Positions 34,856-44,099 of a stretch of 64,000 nucleotides of DNA are shown in pieces. Under the pieces are notes generated by a model that worked only from the letters and a program-made list of their open reading frames with translations, was not told where the DNA came from and made no database searches. The stretch spans positions 40,114,544 through 40,178,543 of the forward strand of contig OY759263.1 of NCBI GenBank assembly GCA_963662155.1. The letters run 5' to 3'. How positions within the stretch are numbered: position 1 is the first letter of the stretch; each line of letters starts with the position of its first letter. The translations under genes were made by a program, and so were the position numbers. The DNA is from Lamellibrachia columna. Taxonomy: Eukaryota; Annelida; Polychaeta; Sabellida; Siboglinidae.

Positions 34856-35722
34856 ATGGATCATGTATTTGTCTTGAAAAATTTAATTGATTTATACTTA
34901 AATAAAAGGAAGCGCTTATACTGTGCCTTTGTAGACTACAGAAAGGCTTTTGACACTGTAAACAGAACATTCCTGTGGTTGAAATTATTATCAAATAATA
35001 TTGATGGAAACATTTTCACTGTGATATTTAACTTATATAATGAAGCCAAATCATGTATTATGAATACATTTACAAAACATTTGTCACCTTTCTTCCCATG
35101 CAATATTGGAGTTCGACAAGGCGAACATTTGTCACCACCAATGTTTGCATTATTTTTTAATGATCTTGAAACACATCTGTCAAATGCATATGGGGGGTTA
35201 ACCTACATTTCTAGTCTAATGGAAAATTGTTTTGAAAAAGAGGACATTGTTGTGTATCTAAGGCTTTTTGTGTTGCTGTGTGCTGATGATACAATTGTAT
35301 TAGCAGAGTCACATACTCAGTTACAATCTGCACTTGACGCCCTATTTAATTATTGCAAAACTTGGAAATTACATGTTAATACTGCCAAAACTAAGGTGTT
35401 AGTATTCTCAAGGGGTAAGATTAGAAAATTGCCAGAATTTAAATTTGGACCAAATAAGCTTGCCATTGTAGATAAGTATACGTATCTAGGAATTGATTTT
35501 AACTATAATGGTAGATTTTCCAAAGCAATCATACATTTCTATGAACAGGCAAACCGAGCAATGTTATGTTTAATTTCTAAAGCTAGGAAGCTAAAACTTC
35601 CGGTTGATATCCAGTTACAACTATTTGATTCCCTTACATGCCCAGTCTTGTTATATGGATGTGAAGTATGGGGATGTGAAAATATTATGTTAATTGAAAA
35701 GCTACAAAGGAAATTTTTTTAA
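34856..35722 (+). pseudogene. LINE reverse transcriptase core
   Basis: A 288-codon open piece. FVDYRKAFD (residues 25-33) is RT block A, GVRQG (85-89) is block B and CADDT (142-146) is the catalytic YADD-like block C. These are followed by LHVNTAKTKVLVF, YLGIDFN and LYGCEVWG, typical of the RT thumb side. It ends at a TAA at 35720-35722, after which the same frame continues recognisably, so the stop is a decay mutation. Confidence 0.88.
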
Positions 35723-36355
35723 ATTTTACTTGGGGTAAACAATAGAAGAACTCATACTTCCACGGTTTATGGAGAACTTGGGCAATTTCCACTAAATATT
35801 AAAATAAACAGTAGATTGTTGAATTTTTGGGGGAAACTATTGACGGGAAAGGAATCTAAACTGTCTTGCATTATGTATAAATTATTATATCAATTATATG
35901 TTAAAAATATCTTTGAATCCCCCTGGATTACTCATGTTAAATACATTTAAAATAACATTGGCCTATCTAACTTGTGGCTGAATCAAGAAATAGTGAATCT
36001 TAAATGGTTTAAAGCAGTTGTCAAATTAAAACTTACTGATCAGTATCATCAGCAGTGGGGTAGTAATATTTGCAATAGCGATGGGTGTACAACCTACAGA
36101 ATAATTAAACATGATTTCAAAATGGAGAAATATTTGCTAGTGTTACCACCAAATCTATCTAGACCTCTGTGTAAATTTCGTACTTGTTATCATTGGTTGC
36201 CTATTCAGCAAGGCAGGTATAGTGGAATCGATAGGCAAGAGAGATTTTGTACTCTGTGTGATTGTAATGATATTGGAGATGAGTTTCACTATTTGTTTAA
36301 ATGTACTTTTTTCAAGAAGCTAGACTTAAGTTTATTTCTAGATATTATTTTGTGA
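35723..36355 (+). pseudogene. LINE C-terminal region with Cys/His motif
   Basis: The frame continues after the TAA with VYGELGQFPLN, has another stop near 35948, then 35972-36355. The latter carries FCTLCDCNDIGDEFHYLFKC, a C-x2-C...H...C motif found at the C-terminus of many invertebrate LINE proteins. Confidence 0.8.
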
Positions 36356-36658
36356 GGCCAAACACTTTAAAAATGGATCAGTTGTTTAATTTGACAAGCC
36401 ATGCAAAGCTAATTAAATTATGTAAATTCGTACAGGAGATTTTAAATAGTTTTAAGTTGTAAGTTGATATTCCTGTGATACTTTTGTGTTTTGTATTTTG
36501 GTAAAACCATTTACCAATGTAATTTATAAGTATTATTGAAGCCTGGATTACATACACTTATAGCCATCTCACATTGTAACAGTATGCAATATTGTGATTC
36601 TCGTGTAACCTAATAAGGTTTTTGAGAATAAAGTTGAATTGAATTGAATTGAATTGAG

Positions 36659-39600
36659 TCTGTGTGCTGGTGGTTGTGTCTGTGTGCTGGTTGTTGTGTC
36701 TGTGTGCTGGTGGTTGTTGTGTCTGTGTGCTGGTTGTTGTGTCTGTGTGCTGGTTGTTGTGTCTGTGTGCTGGTTGTTGTGTCCGTGTGCTGGTTGTTGT
36801 GTCTGTGTGCTGGTTGTTGTGTCCGCGTGCTGGTTGTTGTGTCTGTGTGCTGGTTGTTGTGTCTGTGTGCTGGTTGTTGTGTCTGTGTGCTGGTTGTTGT
36901 GCCTGTGTGCTGGTGGTTATTGTGTCTGTGTGCTGGTTGTTGTGTCTGTGTGCTGGTTGTTGTGTCTGTGTGCTGGTTGTTGTGTCTGTGTGCTGGTTGT
37001 TGTGTCCGTGTGCTGGTTGTTGTGTCTGTGTGCTGGTTGTTGTGTCCGCGTGCTGGTTGTTGTGTCTGTGTGCTGGTTGTTGTGTCTGTGTGCTGGTTGT
37101 TGTGCCTGTGTGCTGGTTGTTGTGTCTGTGTGCTGGTTGTTGTGTCTGTGTGCTGGTTGTTGTGTCTGTGTGCTGGTGGTTGTTGTGTCTGTGTGCTGGT
37201 TGTTGTGTCTGTGTGCTGGTTGTTGTGTCCGCGTGCTGGTTGTTGTGTCTGTGTGCTGGTTGTTGTGTCTGTGTGCTGGTTGTTGTGTCTGTGTGCTGGT
37301 TGTTGTGTCTGTGTGCTGGTTGTTGTGTCCGCGTGCTGGTTGTTGTGTCTGTGTGCTGGTTGTTGTGTCTGTGTGCTGGTTGTTGTGCCTGTGTGCTGGT
37401 TGTTGTGTCTGTGTGCTGGTTGTTGTGTCTGTGTGCTGGTTGTTGTGTCTGTGTGCTGGTGGTTGTTGTGTCTGTGTGCTGGTTGTTGTGTCTGTGTGCT
37501 GGTTGTTGTGCATGTGTGCTGGTTGTTGTGTCTGTGTGCTGGTTGTTGTGTCTGTGTGCTGGTTGTTGTGTCTGTGTGCTGGTTGTTGTGTCTGTGTGCT
37601 GGTTGTTGTGTCTGTGTGCTGGTTGTTGTGCCTGTGTGCTGGTGGTTATTGTGTTTGTGTGCTGGTTGTTGTGTCTGTGTGCTGGTTGTTGTGCCTGTGT
37701 GCTGGTTGTTGTGTCCGCGTGCTGGTTGTTGTGTCTGTGTGCTGGTTATTGTGTATGTGTGCTGGTGGTTGTTGTGTCCGTGTGCTGGTTGTTGTGTCCG
37801 AGTGCTGGTTGTTGTGTCTGTGTGCTGGTGGTTGTTGTGTCTGTGTGCTGGTTGTTGTGTCTGTGTGCTGGTTGTTGTGTCTGTGTGCTGGTTGTTGTGT
37901 CCGCGTGCTGGTTGTTGTGTCTGTGTGCTGGTTGTTGTGTCTGTGTGCTGGTTGTTGTGTCTGTGTGCTGGTTGTTGTGTCTGTGTGCTGGTTGTTGTGT
38001 CTGTGTACTGGTTGTTGTGTCTGTGTGCTGGTTGTTGTGTCTGTGTGCTGGTTGTTGTGTCTGTGTGCTGGTTGTTGTGTCTGTGTGCTGGTTGTTGTGT
38101 CCGCGTGCTGGTTGTTGTGTCTGTGTGCTCGTTGTTGTGCCTGTGTGTTGGTTGGTGTGCCTGTGCACTGGTTGTTGTGCCTATGTGTTGGTTGTTGTGT
38201 CTATGTGTAGGTTGTTGTGTCTGTGTGCTGGTTGTTGTGTCTATGTGCTGGTTATTGTGTCTGTGTGCTGGTTGTTGTGCCTGTGTGCTGGTTGTTGTGC
38301 CTGTGTGCTGGTTGTTGTGTCTGTGTGCTGGTTGTTGTGTCCGAGTGCTGGTTGTTGTGTCTGTGTGCTGGTTGTTGTGTCCGAGTGCTGGTTGTTGTGT
38401 CCGTGTGCTGGTTGTTGTGTCTGTGTGCTGGTTGTTGTGTCTGTGTGCTGGTTGTAGTGTCTGTGTGCTGGTTGTTGTGTCTGTGTGCTGGTTGTTGTGT
38501 CCGCATGCTGGTTGTTGTGTCTGTGTGCTGGTTGTTGTGCCTGTGTGCTGGTTGTTGTGCCTGTGTGCTGGTTGTTGTGTCTGTGTGCTGGTTGTTGTGT
38601 CTGTGTGCTGGTTGTTGTGTCTTTGTGCTGGTTGATGTGTCTGTGTGCTGGTTGTTGTGCCTGTGTGCTGGTTGTTGTGTCTGTGTGCTGGTTGTTGTGT
38701 CTGTGTGCTGGTTGTTGTGTCTGTGTGCTGGTTGTTGTGTCTGTGTGCTGGTTGTTGTGTCTTTGTGCTGGTTGTTGTGTCTGTGTGCTGGTTGTTGTGT
38801 CTGTGTGCTGGTTGTTGTGTCCGCGTGCTGGTTGTTGTGTCTGTGTACTGGTTGTTGTGCCTGTGTGTTGGTTGGTGTACCTGTGCACTGGTTGTTGTGC
38901 CTATGTGTTGGTTGTTGTGTCTATGTGTAGGTTGTTGTGTCTGTGTGCTGGTTGTTGTGTCTGTGTACTGGTTGTTGTGCCTGTGTGTTGGTTGGTGTAC
39001 CTGTGCACTGGTTGTTGTGCCTATGTGTTGGTTGTTGTGTCTATGTGTAGGTTGTTGTGTCCGTGTGCTGGTTGTTGTGTCTATGTGCTGGTTATTGTGT
39101 CTGTGTGTTGGTTATTGTGCCTGTGTGTTGGTTGTTGAGCCTGTGTGTTGGTTATTGCGCCAGTGTGTTGGTTGTTGTGTCCGTGTGTTGGTTGTTGTGT
39201 CCGTGTGTTGGTTGTTGTGCCTGTGTGTTGGTTGTTGTGCCTGTGTGTTGGTTGTTGTGCCTGTGTGTTGGTTGTTGTGTCTGTGTGCTGGTTGTTGTGC
39301 CTGTGTGCTGGTTGTTGTGTCCGCGTGCTGGTTGTTGTGTCTGTGTGCTGGTGGTTGTTGTGTCTCTGTGCTGGTTGTTGTGCCTGAGTGCTGGTTGTTG
39401 TGCCTGTGTGCTGGTTGTTGTGCCTGTGTGCAGGTTGTTGTGTCTGCATGCTGGTTATTATGTGTATGTGCTGGTTGTTGTGTCTGTGTGTTGGTTGTTA
39501 TGCCTGTGTGTTGGTTATTGTGCCTGTGTGTTGGTTGTTGTGCCTGTGTGTTGGTTATTGCGCCCGTGTGTTGGTTATTGTGTCCGTGTGTTGGTTGTTG

Positions 39601-40210
39601 TGTCCGTGTGTTGGTTGTTGTGCCTGTGTGTTGGTTGTTGTGCCTGTGTGTTGGTTGTTGTGCCTGTGTGTTGGTTGTTGTGTCTGTGTGCTGGTTGTTG
39701 TGCCTGTGTGTTGGTTGTTGTATCCGTGTGTTGGTTGTTGTGCCTGTGTGTTGGTTGTTGTGCCTGTATGTTGGTTGTTGTGCCTGTGTGTTGGTTGTTG
39801 TGTCCGTGTGTTGGTTGTTGTGCCTGTGTGTTGGTTGTTGTGCCTGTGTGTCGGTTGTTGTGCCTGTGTGTTGGTTGTTGTGCCTGTGTGTTGGTTGTTG
39901 TGCCTGTGTGTTTGTTGTTGTGCCTGTGTGTTGGTTGTTGTGCCTGTGTGTTGGTTGTTGTGCCTGTGTGTTGGTTGTTGTGCATGTGTGTTGGTTATTG
40001 TGCCTGTGTGCTGTTCATTGTGCCCGTGTGTTGGTTGTTGTGCCTGTGTGTTGGTTGTTGTGCCTGTGTGTTGGTTGTTGTGCCTGTGTGTTTGTTGTTG
40101 TGCCTGTGTGTTGGTTGTTGTGCCTGTGTGCTGGTCATTGTGCCTGTGTGTTGGTTGTTGTGTCCGTGTGTTGGTTGTTGTGCCTGTGTGTTGGTTGTTG
40201 TGCCTGTATA
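36659..40210. repeat. 20-bp minisatellite GGTTGTTGTGTCTGTGTGCT (about 177 units)
   Basis: Tandem 20-bp units, a few with a 3-bp GGT insertion. The left part uses TCTGTGTGCT; the right part (from about 39100) mostly CCTGTGTGTT. The plus strand is nearly free of A. The period is 2 mod 3, so all frames are open on both strands, giving Cys/Val/Leu-rich or His/Thr/Gln-rich frames up to 657 codons that I do not regard as genes. It abuts the LINE tail with no intervening sequence. Confidence 0.96.
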
Positions 40211-41227
40211 CTTGGATCATCAAAACATGTTCTTATTGCAATCAACATTTTATTGTTATCATAGTATCATTCTATATACATATAAGAAGTGCACATATAT
40301 CAATGCGGCTATAATCCCATCGACTGTGTATATTATGTAGATCATGTAGACAAACGTGATCCCAATTCTGAATGTGTACGTGAGTGCGTGCGTGCGTGTG
40401 TGCGTGTGCGCGTGCGTGTGTGCGTGTGTGCATGCGTGTGTGCGTGTGTGCGTGCTTGTGTGTTGGAGTCGTGATACCGTGTATCATCAAACAGTCATAC
40501 AACAGTGCTATAGAGCCATGTTCATATAATTCGACGATCTAAGTCCTATTCTCGAGCTGAGCGTTCTCCATTACAGGCCACTGATGTAGACGTTAGCCTT
40601 GATACAGCGAGATCAATGTTTGTGTTAAATTGTAAGTTACGCGAAACATGCACTGCGAAGTTGAATGTTCCTCGCTACACCCATAAGGGTGAACTATTTG
40701 TAGTCGAATAACGTATGTGCACAGGTCGTATGTGCAGTTAAACGAACATGTAACGAAGAAATCCGTTAACTTGTTTTAAAGCAAACGTGAGCAACACGCA
40801 CACATTGCGTAATGCCAACGTGGACATAATATTATACATGATTCTGTGCACTATGTAATACGCGACGCACTGCCGATAACCGCTGACACAGGTTGGTGCA
40901 ACATGTCCGAGTGTTAAACCCCTGCAACCAACACATGGTATCATCATTAGTACATCGAACTGCTGCTTTGCTGCATAATCTTTGTCAACTACATAATAAA
41001 TAGACCAGCGAAGTAGACAGGTCTGAGTTTGTACAGTTTCTCTGTTCAACACGATTAATGATTCTAAGTCATTTTCCTTGAAATGTTGAGGAATGTTACG
41101 ACAATAATCCTACATCATACACATAACCACATAAACATGTGCCAATAAAAGCGTACAATTGGCAACTCAAAGTTTCTCCCGCTGTCTGTTGACTAACGTC
41201 ATTATCACAACAACAACAACGACTTAC
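40211..41227. other. Unique sequence with GTGCGTGC microsatellite
   Basis: 40376-40460 is a GTGCGT-rich simple repeat. The rest has no recognised exon. It is downstream of the last exon I can call in the minus-strand membrane gene and may be intron or 3' region. Confidence 0.5.
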
Positions 41228-41344
41228 TCGTTTGACACTTGCTTCCCATGTAACCAGACATGCAACGACACTTGAAGCCGCTGCGTGTGTCTTCGCACGT
41301 GCCTCCATTGACGCATGTCACGTTAGCGCACAAGGTTCTCACGA
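41228..41344 (-). CDS. Exon: canonical EGF-like domain
   Basis: 117 bp, 39 codons, phase 1 at both ends. The acceptor is TTGTGTTGCAG before TCGTGAG; the donor is ACGA before GTAAGT, a perfect consensus. The translation contains CANVTCVNGGTC and then FKCRCMSGYMGSKC: six cysteines spaced 4, 5, 8, 1, 8, the EGF pattern with the usual NGGTC turn. A symmetric 1-1 exon is the classic form of a shuffled EGF module. The acceptor lies in the first unit of the adjacent 31-bp array. The next coding exon downstream was not found. Confidence 0.92.
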
Positions 41345-43067
41345 CTGCAACACAACCTCTACAACATGTAGCTGACTGCAACACAAGCTCTACAACATGT
41401 AGCTGAATGCAACACAAGCTCTACAACATGTAGCTGACTACAATACAAGTTCTACAACATGTAGCTGACTGCAAAGCAAGCTCTACAACATGTAGCTGAC
41501 TGCAACACAAGTTCTACAACATGTAACTGACTGCAAAGCAAGCTCTACAACATGTAGCTGACTGCAACACAAGTTCTACAACATGTAACTGACTGCAACA
41601 CAAGTTCTACAACATGTAACTGACTGCAACACAAGTTCTACAACATGTAACTGACTGCAATACAAGTTCTACAACATGTAGCTGACTGCAACACAGGTTC
41701 TACAACATGTAACTGACTGCAATACAAGCTCTACAACATGTAGCTGACTGCAATACAAGTTCTACAACATGTAGCTGACTGCAACACAAGCTCTATAACA
41801 TGTAACTGACTGCAACACAAGCTCTACAACATGTAGCTGACTGCAACACAAGCTCTACAACATGTAGCTGACTGCAACACAAGCTCTACAACATGTAGCT
41901 GACTGCAACACAAGTTCTACAACATGTAACTGACTGCAATACAAGCTCTACAACATGTAGCTGACTGCAATACAAGCTCTACAACATGTAGCTGACTGCA
42001 ACATAAGCTCTACAACATGTAACTGACTGCAACACAAGTTCTACAACATGTAACTGACTGCAATACAAGCTCTACAACATGTAACTGACTGCAATACAAG
42101 CTCTACAACATGTAGCTGACTGCAATACAAGCTCTACAACATGTAACTGACTGCAACACAAGCTCTACAACATGTAGCTGACTGCAATACAAGCTCTACA
42201 ACATGTAGCTGACTGCAACACAAGTTCTACAACATGTAACTGACTGCAATACAAGCTCTACAACATGTAACTGACTGCAATACAAGCTCTACAACATGTA
42301 GCTGACTGCAATACAAGCTCTACAACATGTAACTGACTGCAACACAAGCTCTACAACATGTAGCTGACTGCAATACAAGCTCTACAACATGTAGCTGACT
42401 GCAACACAAGCTCTACAACATGTAGCTGACTGCAACACAAGCTCTACAACATGTAACTGACTGCAACAAAAGTTCTACAACATGTAACTGACTGCAACAC
42501 AAGTTCTACAACATGTAACTGACTGCAATACAAGTTCTACAACATGTAGCTGACTGCAACACAGGTTCTACAACATGTAACTGACTGCAATACAAGTTCT
42601 ACAACATGTAGCTGACTGCAACACAGGTTCTACAACATGTAACTGACTGCAATACAAGTTCTACAACATGTAACTGACTGCAATACAAGCTCTACAACAT
42701 GTAGCTGACTGCAACACAGGTTCTACAACATGTAACTGACTGCAATACAAGCTCTACAACATGTAGCTGACTGCAACACAAGCTTTACAACATGTAGCTG
42801 ACTGCAACACAAGCTCTACAACATGTAGCTGACTGCAACACAAGTTCTACAACATGTAACTGACTGCAACACAAGTTCTACAACATGTAACTGACTGCAA
42901 CACAAGTTCTACAACATGTAGCTGAATGCAACACAAGTTCTACAACATGTAGCTGAATGCAACACAAGCTCTACAACATGTAACTGAATGCAACATGCAA
43001 CACAAGCTCTACAACATGTAACTGAATGCAACATGCAACACAAGCTCTACAACATGTAGCTGACTGG
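41345..43067. repeat. Intronic 31-bp minisatellite (about 55 units)
   Basis: Units are CTGACTGCAACACAAGCTCT plus ACAACATGTAG, with T/C, A/G and GCTGA/ACTGA variants. Two units near 43000 carry an additional ATGCAAC. On the minus strand each unit contains CTTGTGTTGCAG, the same sequence as the acceptor of the EGF exon at 41344, with which the array is contiguous. Confidence 0.96.
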
Positions 43068-43639
43068 GTTTTCGAGCTGATCGTTTTTCTTAACTATCGT
43101 AAGAAACTTACATAAGAAATGATTTTATATTTGTGTTTTACAACGATTATCAGTACCGGACTTGTCGTTTGAAAGATACAAATTTTCGACTAATTGATTG
43201 CACTTTAATTGCATTAATGTAATTAAAGTGCAGTTACTTAATTAATGCATTATGTTCCTTTGGCTTATCCGAAAATAGAAGGAACGACCTAACTACACGT
43301 GTATACTCAAATCGTGCGGCATCTCGTGGTATGGCATATATACAATCTAAAACAGCTTTATTTATGTTAAAATGTGAAAACCAGCAATGAAACACCACTC
43401 ACTAGACAACCATATCAATACAATAACTATATTATACTGTTCCCAAAATAATCACACAAAGAAAAAAACCGAGAGTAATAACGTTAATTTTTGCCACATT
43501 TTCCTGTACAAAATACATTTCACTAATGGATATTAGTAAGAAAAAATTACATATTAAATACTTAGTATAAATCAAGTAACCCTTTAATATGAGTATAACT
43601 GTAGACACAGCAGTCGTGGTCTAACTTAAGCTACCTTAC
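43068..43639. other. Intron sequence with a 34-bp palindrome
   Basis: AT-rich intron between the 31-bp array and the CBM14 exon. It contains the palindrome at 43199-43232 and nothing else recognised. Confidence 0.7.
43199..43232. other. Near-perfect palindrome
   Basis: Arms TGCACTTTAATT (43199-43210) and AATTAAAGTGCA (43221-43232) are perfect 12-bp inverted repeats. The 10-bp centre GCATTAATGT is itself self-complementary apart from its outermost pair, so the 34 bp has one mismatched pair. Confidence 0.93.
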
Positions 43640-43849
43640 CTATTTCCCTAGCGCATTTGACATTACTGGTGAAATCAGAAAGATCAGTCTCAGGATTGAA
43701 CACGTGATTGCCGTCCTTGTGCATCCACACGTACATCACTGTTGTCGCTCTGCCATCTGACGTGCATTTCACGTACTTTTTGCAATTATAGGGATGCGGC
43801 ACGTTATTATGAGGCGGCAGATCCTCTTTCCGGCAAATGGTATCCATGT
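43640..43849 (-). CDS. Exon: chitin-binding type-2 (CBM14/peritrophin-A)-like domain
   Basis: 210 bp, 70 codons, phase 1 at both ends. The acceptor is TTGTTTTCAG before ACATGG; the donor is AAATAG before GTAAGG. The translation has CRKEDLPPHNN, VPHPYNCKKYVKC, GNHVFNPETDLSDF and NVKCA. The PHPYNCKKYVKC core and the VFNP block match the CBM14 fold of peritrophins and chitinases. Only four of the usual six cysteines are present; the fourth, normally before the VFNP block, is replaced in TVMYVWM, so one disulphide is probably missing. It is separated from neighbouring exons by two large minisatellite-filled introns. Confidence 0.85.
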
Positions 43850-44099
43850 CTGAAAACAAATATCACTATATCGGCTAAAGCGAAACATTTAAGAACGTAC
43901 CTTTTACATTTATGCAGAAAGCTAACCTTGCTACGTTATTGTACGATACATATATCCTGAAATGTATTACCATAGCATTTCCATAAATGGGGAAACAATG
44001 TTCTGATGAAATTAAACAATAAATAATTTAAGGTATTTTCTCATGGTAACCCGATAATGACTCTTATTACTAAAACATATAAAATAGCCACAATATACT
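43850..44099. other. Intron sequence
   Basis: Unique AT-rich sequence between the CBM14 exon and the 39-bp array. Nothing recognised. Confidence 0.6.

Larger units (their letters stand above)
33240..36658 (+). mobile_element. Non-LTR retrotransposon (LINE), 5'-truncated and decayed
   Basis: About 3.4 kb on the plus strand, clearly more AT-rich than its surroundings. It holds the second half of an endonuclease domain, a linker, a reverse transcriptase, a C-terminal Cys/His motif, a 3' UTR, AATAAA (36627-36632) and a short-repeat tail of TTGAA units (36634-36656). The 5' end is truncated inside the endonuclease, the usual result of incomplete reverse transcription. The repeat tail without poly(A) fits the CR1/L2 group, but I am not certain of the clade. 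No target duplication was found. Confidence 0.88.

Noticed and set aside
36662..40340. Open frames up to 657 codons, Cys/Val-rich, and His/Thr/Gln-rich ones on the other strand
   Set aside because: All six frames of the 20-bp array are open because the unit has no stop in any frame. There are no start context, splice or codon signals.
40738..41052. 104-codon minus-strand open frame as a further exon of the membrane gene
   Set aside because: No module pattern, and no splice sites with the required phase 1 acceptor could be seen.
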